57,080 nt of DNA from Nitrosomonas supralitoralis (GCF_003011925.2 NZ_PXXU01000021.1:1-57080); one strand, 5' to 3'; shown: positions 19,771 through 28,642, numbered from the stretch's first letter. Notes: generated by a model not told the origin, from the letters alone. A program made the numbers and translations.

Positions 19771-20094
19771 ATGAATCTTAAACTTACTGGTAACCATGTA
19801 GAAATTACTGATGCAATGCGAGATTATGTGACCTCAAAAATCAGCAAAGTTACACGTCATTTTGATCATGTGATTGATGTCAGCGTAATTTTATCGGTAG
19901 AAAAGCTTAAACAAAAAGCTGAAGCAAATGTACATGTGCGCGGTAAAGATATTTTCGTCGAAACCGACAGTGAGGATATGTATGCATCTATAGATAGCTT
20001 GGTGGATAAATTGGACCGACAGATACTCAAGCACAAGGAAAAAAATCTTGAGCGCCGGAATCATGGTTCATTGAAAGATCAAAACTTCGAATAA
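19771..20094 (+). CDS. hpf: Ribosome hibernation promoting factor (short HPF)
   Basis: A 107-residue protein of the HPF/YfiA family that binds the 30S A/P-site region and promotes 100S ribosome dimers in slow growth. Seen: MNLKLTGNHVEITDAMRDYV and the ETDSEDMYASIDSLVDKLDRQI helix. It has no long C-terminal dimerisation domain, so it is the short type that would need an RMF-like partner. Lies 18 bp after rpoN. Confidence 0.93.
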   Translation: MNLKLTGNHVEITDAMRDYVTSKISKVTRHFDHVIDVSVILSVEKLKQKAEANVHVRGKDIFVETDSEDMYASIDSLVDKLDRQILKHKEKNLERRNHGSLKDQNFE

Positions 20095-20211
20095 TTCTAG
20101 TTTATAAGCCATCCAGTTTCCGACAACAAAATGTATTCCCATGAACGCTGTTTAATGGCGCTCAAAATATTGCATTCTGTACTATCGTTTGAATGAAATA
20201 ATCCAATTCTC

Positions 20212-20679
20212 ATGAATCAAATTTCACAACTGTTACCCGTTTCGAATGTTATTGTAGACCTAGATGTTACTAGCAAGAAACGTGTTTTTGAACAAGCTGG
20301 ATTATTGTTTGAAAATACGAATCAGATTGCTCGCAGCCAGGTATTTGATAGTCTGTTTGCGCGTGAAAAACTTGGCTCAACAGGCTTGGGGCAAGGTGTA
20401 GCTATTCCTCATGGACGTATAAAGGGATTGCGTGAAGCAGTGGCTGCATTGGTGACAATGAAAGAAGGAATACCCTTTGATGCACCTGATGGTCAGCCGG
20501 TCAATATTGCGTGTATTTTATTGGTTCCGGAAAGAGCAACTGACAAGCACTTGCAAATTTTAAGTGAACTTGCGCAAATGTTTAGTAATAAATCATTTCG
20601 TGACAGTATCTTGCATTGCAAAGACGCGGCTGCGATTCATAAGCTCATTACTGACTGGAAACCAGATGTCGCGAATTAG
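20212..20679 (+). CDS. ptsN: PTS IIA-like nitrogen regulatory protein PtsN
   Basis: EIIA-Ntr of the nitrogen phosphotransferase system, a regulator rather than a sugar transporter. The phosphorylated His is in VAIPHGRIKG (His70). LGSTGLGQG and the late LLVPERATDKHLQILSELA are conserved. 155 residues. Its last 14 bases overlap the start of hprK. Confidence 0.95.
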   Translation: MNQISQLLPVSNVIVDLDVTSKKRVFEQAGLLFENTNQIARSQVFDSLFAREKLGSTGLGQGVAIPHGRIKGLREAVAALVTMKEGIPFDAPDGQPVNIACILLVPERATDKHLQILSELAQMFSNKSFRDSILHCKDAAAIHKLITDWKPDVAN

Positions 20680-21631
20680 TATTACTCAACTCTTTGAAGA
20701 TAAGAAGGAGAAACTAAAGCTTACCTGGATTGCGGGACAAAGTGGAGGGGCTATTGAATTAAGTGATGACAAGATTGCGCAATCGGGTGAGGGTATAATT
20801 GGCCATTTGAATTTTATTCATCCGGATTGGATTCAGGTAATTAGCATCGACGAGATTCATTATCTAAAAAAACTGGAAGCTGCTGCACTGGAGAAAAAGA
20901 TCAATCAGCTTACTCAGCAAAGTAACTTGGCTTGTATTATTGTCGCGGATAATGCTGAAGTGCCAGCACCTATTTTCAACATGGCCAGCACATTCAATAT
21001 TCCTCTGCTTCATTCTCCTTATCCCGGTCTGGAAGTGATATGGTTAATACGCACTTATTTGAGTAGCGTATTAGCACCTTCTTGTAGTTTGCATGGTGTG
21101 CTATTGGATGTATTGGGAGTGGGAGTGCTGATAACGGGTGAAAGCGGTGTCGGTAAAAGCGAGTTGGCTCTGGAATTGATTAGCCGGGGACATGGTCTGG
21201 TAGCAGATGATGTCGTCGAATTACGACGCATTGCCCCAGAAACACTAGAAGGCCTTTGTCCTCCAATGTTGAGAGATTATTTGGAAGTGCGTGGCCTAGG
21301 TATGCTGAATATTCGTACAATTTTTGGCGAAACTGCAGTTCGTCGCCGCAAAAATATGAAACTGATTGTGCACTTGCAAAATAGCGGAGGAGCTGGTGCT
21401 GGTTTATTGGAGCGATTGCCAATTAGTGACCTTACTGAAAGTATTATGAGCGTCGATATTCGTAAAGTGATTATTCCTGTCGCTGCTGGCCGTAATTTGG
21501 CTGTTCTGGTAGAGGCGGCGGTGAGAAATTATGTCTTGCAGTTGCGTGGTATAGATGGTACGAAAGAATTTATCGAGCGCCATGAACGTGAAATGAATCA
21601 TCAAGTAGTGGATAAGGATGCATTAGGCTAG
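20666..21631 (+). CDS. hprK: HPr kinase/phosphorylase
   Basis: Phosphorylates HPr on Ser and reverses the reaction. I chose ATG 20666 (MSRISITQLFEDKKEKL), which overlaps ptsN by 14 nt; upstream in-frame codons do not look like HprK. The N-terminal domain runs to about 130. The P-loop GESGVGKSELALELISRGH (about 157-175) is followed by ADDVVEL and the family signature LEVRGLGMLNIRTIFGE. 321 residues. rapZ, often next in betaproteobacteria, is replaced here by ubiX. Confidence 0.94.
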   Translation: MSRISITQLFEDKKEKLKLTWIAGQSGGAIELSDDKIAQSGEGIIGHLNFIHPDWIQVISIDEIHYLKKLEAAALEKKINQLTQQSNLACIIVADNAEVPAPIFNMASTFNIPLLHSPYPGLEVIWLIRTYLSSVLAPSCSLHGVLLDVLGVGVLITGESGVGKSELALELISRGHGLVADDVVELRRIAPETLEGLCPPMLRDYLEVRGLGMLNIRTIFGETAVRRRKNMKLIVHLQNSGGAGAGLLERLPISDLTESIMSVDIRKVIIPVAAGRNLAVLVEAAVRNYVLQLRGIDGTKEFIERHEREMNHQVVDKDALG

Positions 21632-21697
21632 GATAGTTATTTCTTTGATTTGTTGTAATTGATCTTGAGTGCAATTTCTTAAATTAAGGTAATTTCG

Positions 21698-22312
21698 ATG
21701 GAAAATCCTCGTACGATTACTTTGGCATTGACCGGTGCATCTGGAATGCCTTATGGTATTCGGCTGCTCGAGATGTTGTTGCAAAATGGTAAACAAGTTT
21801 ATCTGCTGTATTCAAAAGTGGCGCAGATTGTGGCGCAGCAGGAAATGAGCTTTACGCTGCCGGGTAGTGCCAAAGAAGCGGAAGCTTTCTTTTGCAGACA
21901 ATTCCATACTCAAGAGGGGCAGTTGCGTGTTTTTGGGCGTGAAGAATGGTTTGCGCCGGTTGCATCGGGATCAAATCCGGCTGATGCAATGGTGGTCTGC
22001 CCATGCACCATGGGAACCTTGGCAGCAATAGCTGCAGGCACGAGTCAAAGCTTGATTGAACGCGCAGCCGATGTTACGTTAAAGGAGAACCGGCAGCTCA
22101 TTATCGTCCCCAGGGAAATGCCGTTTTCAGTCATTCATCTAGAAAATATGCTCAAATTGGCGCGTAGCGGCGCAGTAATTCTTCCGGCCAATCCAGGTTT
22201 TTATCATCACCCGCAAACGATACAGGATATGGTGGATTTTGTTGTTGCGCGAATTCTCGACCACCTGGGGGTCAAACATACCCTTATTACTCGCTGGGGA
22301 GTTGAAAATTAA
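21698..22312 (+). CDS. ubiX: Flavin prenyltransferase UbiX
   Basis: Makes prenylated FMN, the cofactor of UbiD-type decarboxylases in ubiquinone synthesis. Seen: LALTGASGMPYGIRLLEML, the FMN-contacting ASGSNPADAMVVCPCTMGTLAAIA, and the C-terminal PREMPFSVIHLENML. The 204 residues are the usual length. ubiD is not in the window. Confidence 0.95.
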   Translation: MENPRTITLALTGASGMPYGIRLLEMLLQNGKQVYLLYSKVAQIVAQQEMSFTLPGSAKEAEAFFCRQFHTQEGQLRVFGREEWFAPVASGSNPADAMVVCPCTMGTLAAIAAGTSQSLIERAADVTLKENRQLIIVPREMPFSVIHLENMLKLARSGAVILPANPGFYHHPQTIQDMVDFVVARILDHLGVKHTLITRWGVEN

Positions 22313-22373
22313 AATTTTAACAACTTTATGCATGTATCTGTTTGTGTTTTTGAAAAGCTGCAGCTAATTATTG

Positions 22374-22949
22374 TTAATAACTCTTAGTTTGAAAGATGCC
22401 TGCTTCTGTAATGACATGATGCATGGCAATATCATGCGGTTGAGGATAAACATTTTTTAATCGTTGTATTTCAAAAGCCACGCCAAGGCTGAGAGGTTGC
22501 CGCTGGTAACTGGCCAGCGTGCGATCAAAATAACCGCTTCCATAACCTAACCGATAACCCTGATGATCAAATCCCACCATTGGAATAATCACTGCATCAA
22601 GCCTGACAATTCTGGTACCTACAGGGATCGGGATACCGTAAGCAGCATTTCTCATCGCTGTGCCCGGTAACCATTCGCGGAAGCATAATGGTGTATCCTT
22701 ATCAATAATCTCCGGTAGTGCAAGCGTGGCACCGTGTTGGATAAGATGTTGAGCTATGGGTCGTGGATCATATTCTCCACGAATTGGACAATATATCCCA
22801 ATAATCATTTTCTGCGGTTTAAGCAATTCTTGTCTTAGAAAACCTGAAATCGCTTGACTCCATTCCCAATGTGTTTTCTCTGGAATGTTTTCGCGAGCCG
22901 AGATCAATTGTTTGCGCTGACTTTTTTTCCATTCAGATAAATTGTTCAT
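22374..22949 (-). CDS. fau: 5-formyltetrahydrofolate cyclo-ligase
   Basis: ATP-dependent enzyme that turns 5-formyl-THF into 5,10-methenyl-THF. Seen: the N-terminal helix with WKKSQRKQLISAREN, the PIRGEYDP block, and the signature VDAVIIPMVGFDHQGYRLGYGSGYFDR type segment (about 130-160; LGYGSGYFDR is clear). About 191 residues from ATG 22949; a GTG six bases earlier is also possible. Starts 10 bp after the mutY stop, so the two are probably co-transcribed. Confidence 0.9.
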   Translation of the reverse strand: MNNLSEWKKSQRKQLISARENIPEKTHWEWSQAISGFLRQELLKPQKMIIGIYCPIRGEYDPRPIAQHLIQHGATLALPEIIDKDTPLCFREWLPGTAMRNAAYGIPIPVGTRIVRLDAVIIPMVGFDHQGYRLGYGSGYFDRTLASYQRQPLSLGVAFEIQRLKNVYPQPHDIAMHHVITEAGIFQTKSY

Positions 22950-22959
22950 GACCACCCAT

Positions 22960-24030
22960 TTAAATCTTAAGCAGAGTTTGATCGAGCAGCAATAATTGCT
23001 TTAGCAATTTTCGAACTGGTGCTGGAATGCCTCTTGCAAGTGCATCGACCGGCTTGATCCAAATAAACTTGGGTAGTGTAATCTGAAAGTCCGGAGCGAC
23101 ATGCAGTAGCTGTGGGTGTATGCGTAATTTGAAATGTGTGAATTGATGGTCTAGTGTTGGCAGCTCCATTGGTTTTTGCACCTCAATGCCTAAATTGCGT
23201 TTACAATAAGTTATGGCATCCATTCCGACTTCAATCTCAGGTGGGCACCATAATTCTCCCCAGATGCCTGGAGCAGGCTTTTGTCCCAACAATAATTTTT
23301 GCTGTTGCATCAAGAACAAAAAGACAGTTTCCCTTTGTGGTAATGGCTTGCGAGGTCTTGTGGCGGGAAGTTGATTTATACGATTTTCTTTCAGCGCAAT
23401 ACACTCTGGTTGCAGTGGGCAAATTTTGCACAGCGGAGCATGGCGAGTACAAACAGTAGCGCCCAAGTCCATCAACGCTTGAGTATAAGTTTCAATGTTG
23501 CCGTTGCGATAATGGACTGGTAGCGATTCGTCGGCTTTCTCCCATAACAAATGCTGAGTTTTGCTATCTCCAGGGTAACCTGAAATTCCAAAATAACGTG
23601 TAAAGATGCGTTTAACATTGCCATCCAGAATTGCTTCGCGTTGACCAAAGGCAAACACTGCGATGGCGGCGGCTGTGGAGCGTCCAATGCCCGGTAAATG
23701 TTGAATGGCTTCCCGAGAATAGGGAAATTGTCCCTGATTGTGATGTACTACTCTATGGGCTGTTGCGTGTAAATTGCGTGCGCGTGAGTAATAACCAAGA
23801 CCACTCCAGAGACTTAGCACGGCATCAAGCGGGGCTTGTGCGAGACTGCTAATCGTGGGGAATTCCCGCATGAATCGTGAATAGTAAGGGATGACTGTAT
23901 TAACTTGAGTTTGCTGTAGCATGATTTCTGCTAACCAGATGGCATAAGGATCACGATTCTTTTGCCACGGCAAATGGTGACGACCATGTAGTTTATGCCA
24001 GATAATTAATCGTTTTGCGAAGATTGGCAT
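22960..24030 (-). CDS. mutY: Adenine DNA glycosylase MutY
   Basis: Removes A mispaired with 8-oxoguanine. The 356 residues contain LAEIMLQQTQV with the catalytic Glu, the helix-hairpin-helix LPGIGRSTAAAIAVFAFG followed by ILDGNVKRI with the catalytic Asp, a 4Fe-4S loop with C-x6-C-x2-C-x5-C spacing (CTRHAPLCKICPLQPEC), and a C-terminal NUDIX-like 8-oxoG recognition domain. Complete. Confidence 0.95.
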   Translation of the reverse strand: MPIFAKRLIIWHKLHGRHHLPWQKNRDPYAIWLAEIMLQQTQVNTVIPYYSRFMREFPTISSLAQAPLDAVLSLWSGLGYYSRARNLHATAHRVVHHNQGQFPYSREAIQHLPGIGRSTAAAIAVFAFGQREAILDGNVKRIFTRYFGISGYPGDSKTQHLLWEKADESLPVHYRNGNIETYTQALMDLGATVCTRHAPLCKICPLQPECIALKENRINQLPATRPRKPLPQRETVFLFLMQQQKLLLGQKPAPGIWGELWCPPEIEVGMDAITYCKRNLGIEVQKPMELPTLDHQFTHFKLRIHPQLLHVAPDFQITLPKFIWIKPVDALARGIPAPVRKLLKQLLLLDQTLLKI

Positions 24031-24100
24031 GATGATAGATAATTATTTTTATAAATCCTAGTGTTAGGAATAATAGAATGCAGATTTACTTCGCAAATTT

Positions 24101-24355
24101 CTATTCGAAGATAACTTCACGAAACTTGGCATTAGGTGTCAGCACCTCCATTCTGACGAGCTGCGTTAACTCGATTTGTATTCGTGAGTCATTATCGATA
24201 ATCAAGCATTCCTGCATTTCTGGGGTGTTGACAATATCAATTGCTGTACCTTCGATCATCTGTTCATTTTTTAAAATCAGTTTGAGTTGATAGTGATACA
24301 TACAAGCAACTTCCACGAAATCATGAAGTTCACACGAAATTGTATCTTCAGTCAT
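24101..24355 (-). CDS. rof: Rof/YaeO-like Rho-binding antiterminator
   Basis: An 84-residue protein. Start at 24355 (MTEDTISCELHDFVEVACMY) with AAGGATT about 8 nt upstream; in-frame codons further up are untranslated leader. The pattern CELHDFVEVACMYHYQLKL followed by a small beta-barrel matches the Rof family, which binds Rho and inhibits transcription termination. Sequence identity to E. coli Rof looks modest, so function is inferred from the fold pattern and size. Lies 71 bp upstream of mutY on the same strand. Confidence 0.72.
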   Translation of the reverse strand: MTEDTISCELHDFVEVACMYHYQLKLILKNEQMIEGTAIDIVNTPEMQECLIIDNDSRIQIELTQLVRMEVLTPNAKFREVIFE

Positions 24356-24670
24356 TGTTATCAATCCTTCTGGCGGTGTTAAAAAAGCACAAAATACTCG
24401 ACATAATCGCAAGATAATAAGGCGTTTGCGAAGCTGAGTTACTGTTCATAGATGTTGTCGTGTCTTAGGATTTAGTCGTTTAGGTGTTTAAGTGAGCCTT
24501 GAGCAGATTATTTTCATGATTGCACACCCTGGGCGTAAACGTAACCAATGAATAATGAATTACCTTGCAATGCTCGTGACGGAACATAATCAGATTTTCT
24601 TAATATTAGCTTATAGAATAAGAGGTCGGGGAAATAATTACGTTTTAGCTAATTTTGTTGCAAAATTACA

Positions 24671-24688
24671 TTCAACAGGTCTGTTGAA
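24671..24688. repeat. 18-bp palindrome resembling a MITE end
   Basis: TTCAACAG-GT-CTGTTGAA is a perfect inverted repeat with 8-bp arms. With its preceding A it starts ATTCAACAGG, the same ten bases that open the left end of the 144-bp element at 35276. It could be a decayed element end or a protein-binding site. Confidence 0.45.
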
Positions 24689-25043
24689 ATATGAATGTTA
24701 AATACTCAGTTTGGGATTCTCCCTGAGATCTTGCAGGGGAGTATTTTAATCAATTATTCGGATGATCGTCCCAGTTTCGATAAGTAGAAGCTTTTTGTGA
24801 CTTGGGCTAAAAAAACAGAGACTAAACGATATGCATTGCTATCAGCTTTCAAGATACATGTTTTTTATAATAAAAGTAGCAAATAACGGATTCAGGGTTC
24901 CCTGCAGCATTTCCTGGAGAAACACGCATTGCCCAATTTTCTGTATTACTTTGTGTCTCATCGCACATACTTTGGAAGAATAGTAATGTAACTTGCCATC
25001 ATGGTTATTTAAATAAATTCATCAGAGAATTCTTACAAAACCA

Positions 25044-25072
25044 TTGACATGGGATATTTTCCCACGTATAGT
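25044..25072 (+). promoter_or_regulatory. Near-consensus sigma-70 promoter with operator-like spacer
   Basis: TTGACA (25044-25049), a spacer of exactly 17 bp, then TATAGT (25067-25072). The spacer contains an inverted repeat TGGGA-TATTT-TCCCA, a likely repressor site. Transcription would start near 25079, leaving a leader of about 355 nt before the response regulator, unless a small RNA is made instead. Confidence 0.65.
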
Positions 25073-25152
25073 GCAAATGCATGTGAGAATTGTTCGCATA
25101 TAAGTCTGTCCTGAGTAGCAGGAATTCGCGTTCAGGCATAATGAGTAAGAAA

Positions 25153-25200
25153 GACAGTCCTAAGGCATTATTATCCCCTCTGAGTGTCTTCAGGGCTGTC
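25153..25200 (+). promoter_or_regulatory. Stem-loop in the leader of the response regulator
   Basis: GACAGTCCT (25153-25161) pairs with AGGGCTGTC (25192-25200) over 9 bp with one G-T wobble. A T-run does not follow, so it is not a classical terminator. It may be part of a structured 5' leader. I compared it by eye with common riboswitches and found no match. Confidence 0.4.
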
Positions 25201-25435
25201 GATGTGCGCTAAGACATATAAGAAGGGATAGTAATAGATCGAAATCAATTTATTTGTTCGCCACGTAAACTTTTGTACTAGCAAATGGAATTAACATGGT
25301 TGTATCTGATGCGCATAATATTTTGACCGATAGAATGATATAGGCATTTCATCTTCATTTACGCATACATGCACATATGCCGTCATTACAAAACAAAAAT
25401 TGAAGTGTCGTGGAATTCTTTAAAGGTAAAGATCA

Positions 25436-26602
25436 ATGACTAAAAAAACAGAACTGGCACTGGAGAAAATTTCTCTTGGCAGAATAGCAGTTGCACGGGT
25501 ATTAATTCTGGTTCAAAAATATATCCCCGGTGGGGATTTGGAAAATATAATCAATAGCTGGGAATACGATATCACTGGCATTTACAATTCGAATAAAGTA
25601 GCTTCATTTAGGGTAAAAATAGATAAACCAGATCTTATATTGACCGATATGAAGCTAGATCATTGTAACAATATTTATTTAACTCATCAGTTGAGTCTGT
25701 CAATTGAAAATTCCAATCTTCGTATATATTTTACATCCTATGCCACTGAATCAATCGTACAACACACCGCAAAATTGGTTTCTGCTTTGAGCAGCAGAAC
25801 TAACGAATGTGACAGTGAGAAGGTTCACCATGATATTGAATTGGACATTAATCAACCTGATAATAGTGTTGACAAAGCAATAAGTCCGGCAAAACAATTT
25901 TGTCCAAATCCTATTCGAGTATTAATAGTTGATGATCAGCAAATAGTACTCTGGGGGTTGGAGAAATTGATCAATGATCAGAAACCGCAAATGGAGGTGG
26001 TTGGAACCGCATCGGATATTTTTACTGCTAAACGGTTGGTTATGGAAAAACGGCCGGATATCTTGATACTCAACGTTTTTTTAGGCGATATCAATTGTGT
26101 GAATTATATTTCTGAATTTGCCAATAATGGGGATACACGAGTCGTAATATTTTGTAGAATACGAGATCAGGAAGTTATTGATCAAGCAGTTATTTTAGGG
26201 GCTCGAGGCGTCGTATATCAGAAAGAGTCCATACCAACGATATTGAAAGTGATTGAGAAAGTTTCTGACGGAGAATTGTGGTTTGATCGAGAAACAACTA
26301 GCCGCGTTTTTCTGCAAAATTTTCGTATGAGAAAGGTGGTTTCTTCAACTGTAAATTCTAGAAAGATCAATTTACTCACACGTAAGGAATGCGTAATTCT
26401 TGAAGCGTTTTCTAAAGGTAGTGGTAGCGAGCAAAATAAACAGATAGCAATTCAATTACAAATGAGCGAATATACATTAAGGAATCACTTATCTGCAATT
26501 TTTAGAAAATTAAGCATAAATAATAGATTTAGCCTTTTCATGTATGCCAAACGACATTTTCAGCAATTAGGTTCCGCTAAAGATAAGTCATACCATAATT
26601 AA
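25436..26602 (+). CDS. LuxR-type response regulator with two complementary degenerate receiver domains
   Basis: 388 residues in three parts. REC1 (about 20-120) begins RVLILVQKYI, so the Mg-binding acidic pair is Val26-Gln27, but it keeps the phosphoacceptor Asp71 in PDLILTDMKLD and a Thr/Ser at 100-101. REC2 (about 160-275) begins RVLIVDDQQI with Asp166-Asp167 and Lys263, but the phosphoacceptor is Asn213 (PDILILN) and the switch Thr is Cys240. The C-terminus (about 312-375) is a LuxR/FixJ HTH (LLTRKECVILEAF, EYTLRNHLSAIFRKLSINNR). Neither receiver looks phosphorylatable in the standard way. No histidine kinase is adjacent. Long non-coding flanks suggest an isolated transcription unit. DNA-binding function is secure; the signal is unknown. 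Confidence 0.85.
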   Translation: MTKKTELALEKISLGRIAVARVLILVQKYIPGGDLENIINSWEYDITGIYNSNKVASFRVKIDKPDLILTDMKLDHCNNIYLTHQLSLSIENSNLRIYFTSYATESIVQHTAKLVSALSSRTNECDSEKVHHDIELDINQPDNSVDKAISPAKQFCPNPIRVLIVDDQQIVLWGLEKLINDQKPQMEVVGTASDIFTAKRLVMEKRPDILILNVFLGDINCVNYISEFANNGDTRVVIFCRIRDQEVIDQAVILGARGVVYQKESIPTILKVIEKVSDGELWFDRETTSRVFLQNFRMRKVVSSTVNSRKINLLTRKECVILEAFSKGSGSEQNKQIAIQLQMSEYTLRNHLSAIFRKLSINNRFSLFMYAKRHFQQLGSAKDKSYHN

Positions 26603-26941
26603 ACTTATACATACTAAAGTATGCTGATTGATTCACAGTTACCCAGGTGATGTGGACATTTGTCAGATTGGCTTGTAATTAGTTATTGAGTTGTGCATGA
26701 TGGCTAATTAATTCACGAGACTTCACTGCCATGCTAATGTAAAGGCAATACAAGTGATTTTCCGGAACACTTCCAGCATAAATACTAAATTCTGATTTAT
26801 TTTACAGATAAAAACGTTACTATCTGTGGCATTACGGTGTTCCATTTGATTCGTGACGAGATCTTTGTTATCTAATTACAATTCTTTCTGTTCATCGCAT
26901 CACGGAATTGATTCTGCATCTTCTTTGAGTCTGTGCAGTGT
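26603..26941. other. Gene-free gap
   Basis: 339 bp between the regulator and ynfA. Apart from a small CATAC/GTATG hairpin just after the regulator stop, I see no gene, clear promoter or repeat. Confidence 0.5.
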
Positions 26942-27283
26942 ATGGAAATCCTAAAAACTTTGAGTTTATTTGTAGTTACTGCATTGGCAGAGATAATTGG
27001 TTGTTATTTGCCTTATCTCTGCCTGAAAGAAGGTAAGTCGCTTTGGCTGCTCTTTCCCGCGGTTATTAGCTTAGCATTATTTGTGTGGTTACTTACACTC
27101 CATCCTCAGGCTGCAGGACGTGTTTATGCTGCGTATGGCGGCGTCTATATTTGTATGGCATTGATGTGGTTGTGGGTGATAGATGCAATTCGTCCAACCA
27201 TTACTGATTGGATTGGCGTAGGTGTTTGTATGATTGGTGTAATTGTCATTATGTTTGGAAGACAGCTTATTAAGCCTATCTAG
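26942..27283 (+). CDS. ynfA: YnfA/UPF0060 family small membrane protein
   Basis: A 113-residue protein with four transmembrane helices of the small multidrug resistance-like YnfA family. Typical pieces are [13 protein letters not shown], the loop [17 protein letters not shown], and the final [17 protein letters not shown] chose ATG 26942; an in-frame GTG nine bases earlier adds three residues. The physiological substrate is unclear. The gene stands alone. Confidence 0.93.
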   Translation: MEILKTLSLFVVTALAEIIGCYLPYLCLKEGKSLWLLFPAVISLALFVWLLTLHPQAAGRVYAAYGGVYICMALMWLWVIDAIRPTITDWIGVGVCMIGVIVIMFGRQLIKPI

Positions 27284-27372
27284 TCGGCATTGAAGTGCGT
27301 GCAGGAGTCTGATAGTAAATAAATAATTTCTGAAATTTGCATCAGCGATGACCTGAGATGAGTTTAACGGCG

Positions 27373-27398
27373 CATGGCCTTTTTTGCTAAAGGCCATG
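27373..27398. repeat. 26-bp perfect inverted repeat
   Basis: CATGGCCTTT and AAAGGCCATG form perfect 10-bp arms around the loop TTTGCT. There is no T-run after it on either strand, so an intrinsic terminator is unlikely. The right arm contains the ATG (27396) of a small reading frame, which would be buried in the hairpin. Confidence 0.6.
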
Positions 27399-27602
27399 GT
27401 ATTCCAACAGCGGCATACCTATGTCAAAGAAATGAAATGGTTACATCCAGATTTCCGGTACTACCGGAATGTTAAGCAAAGTGTCAAGGCTGGACGAATG
27501 GTTGGAGTGCATGTGAACGAAAGCGGGTATTTTGATCAAGAGCTCAGGGTTCGTCCATTCATTTTTCTCATGAAGCAAAAATATTATGCTGCCAAGTTGT
27601 AG
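27396..27602 (+). CDS. Uncertain small hypothetical protein
   Basis: A 68-codon reading frame starting in a hairpin. The product is basic and aromatic (HPDFRYYRNV, FIFLMKQKYY), with no family I recognise and no clear Shine-Dalgarno. It fills a 453-bp gap between ynfA and the glycosyltransferase, where nothing else is seen. It may be spurious. Confidence 0.25.
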   Translation: MVFQQRHTYVKEMKWLHPDFRYYRNVKQSVKAGRMVGVHVNESGYFDQELRVRPFIFLMKQKYYAAKL

Positions 27603-27736
27603 CTGTAGGCGGTAAAATGATATCAGGCCTTCAGCAGCATCCATATATAAAAAATGACTTCAGAAAAGACTACTCAGTCACAAGCTCACTGGATTTTTTT
27701 GTCAAAAACCTTGGATAAGACTAGAGTTAAAGCAAA

Positions 27737-28642
27737 TTGAATTTTATCCATAGCAAACCAGTAACAGTGGTCATTGTCAATTATAATAGTGGCTCACTGC
27801 TGGCCAGTTGTGTCCATGCTGCATTACAACAGGCTCGGCAAGTTATAGTGGTTGATAATGCGTCTTCTGATACAAGTCTGACAGAGCTGGAAAATGAGCT
27901 TCCATCAAAGCTACTACAAATTGTCCGTCTCCATAACAATGTGGGGTTTGCCGCAGGTTGCAATACAGGTCTTAATTTGTCCACTCAGCCACTTATCCTT
28001 TTCCTGAATCCTGATTGTATCTTGCAGGAAAATTCATTGCAGCGCATGGTTAAAATAATAGAGTCTGATACTCAGATCGGCATGGTCGGGGGCTTTCTGG
28101 TTAATCCTGATGGTTCCGAGCAAGGAGGAGGACGAAGATCTATACCTACTCCATGGCGTGCTTTTGTACGTGCTTTCGGTTTGCATCGCCTAGAGAAACT
28201 CTGGCCTCAGTTATTTTTTGATTTTCACCTTAATTCCAAGCCATTACCACCTGCACCCATTGAAGTCGAAGCAATTTCCGGCGCATTGATGTTAGTAAAG
28301 CGCGAAGCGATTGATGAAGTGGGTCTGTGGGACGAAAATTATTTTTTACACTGCGAGGATTTAGATCTTTGCGTCCGATTCAAGCAGAAAAAATGGAAAA
28401 TTATTTTTATACCAGACGCTCCGGTTGTCCATTTTCAAGGAACTTGCAGCCATTCCCGTCCGTTTTTCGTTACATGGCATAAACATAAGGGGATGTTTCG
28501 TTTTTATAGGAAATTTTTTCAGCGGCAATATCCAAAGGTGCTGATGGGATTAGTTGCTTTGGCGGTATGGGGCCGTTTTGGCCTTACCGTAATGTATCTT
28601 TCCGTACAATACTGTTATAGATTATTGAAAATAAGAATATGA
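27737..28642 (+). CDS. Family 2 glycosyltransferase
   Basis: A 301-residue GT-A enzyme like the WbbL rhamnosyltransferases. N-terminal VTVVIVNYNSG, nucleotide-binding VVDNASSD, GFAAGCNTG, the metal-binding FLNPDC, acceptor-side EAISGALMLVKREA and a catalytic-type ENYFLHCEDLDLCVRF. The C-terminal 30 residues form one probable membrane helix. It adds a sugar to an envelope glycan or lipid; donor and acceptor are unknown. The start is TTG 27737, with only a weak Shine-Dalgarno. Its stop overlaps the start of the next gene (ATGA). Confidence 0.9.
   Translation: MNFIHSKPVTVVIVNYNSGSLLASCVHAALQQARQVIVVDNASSDTSLTELENELPSKLLQIVRLHNNVGFAAGCNTGLNLSTQPLILFLNPDCILQENSLQRMVKIIESDTQIGMVGGFLVNPDGSEQGGGRRSIPTPWRAFVRAFGLHRLEKLWPQLFFDFHLNSKPLPPAPIEVEAISGALMLVKREAIDEVGLWDENYFLHCEDLDLCVRFKQKKWKIIFIPDAPVVHFQGTCSHSRPFFVTWHKHKGMFRFYRKFFQRQYPKVLMGLVALAVWGRFGLTVMYLSVQYCYRLLKIRI

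Larger units (their letters stand above)
24356..25435. other. 1.08 kb non-coding region upstream of the tandem-receiver regulator
   Basis: I see no credible gene on either strand. The region holds a perfect palindrome (24671-24688), a GC-rich imperfect hairpin with CTCCCTG (24719-24725) against CAGGGGAG (24734-24741) followed by TATTTT, a near-consensus promoter (25044-25072) and a 9-bp stem-loop (25153-25200), listed separately where strong. The rest is AT-rich and without recognisable structure. Confidence 0.6.

Noticed and set aside
25079..25435. Possible riboswitch (for example cyclic di-GMP type) in the regulator leader
   Set aside because: No consensus core of any riboswitch class I know could be found by eye; only a promoter and a simple stem-loop are supported.
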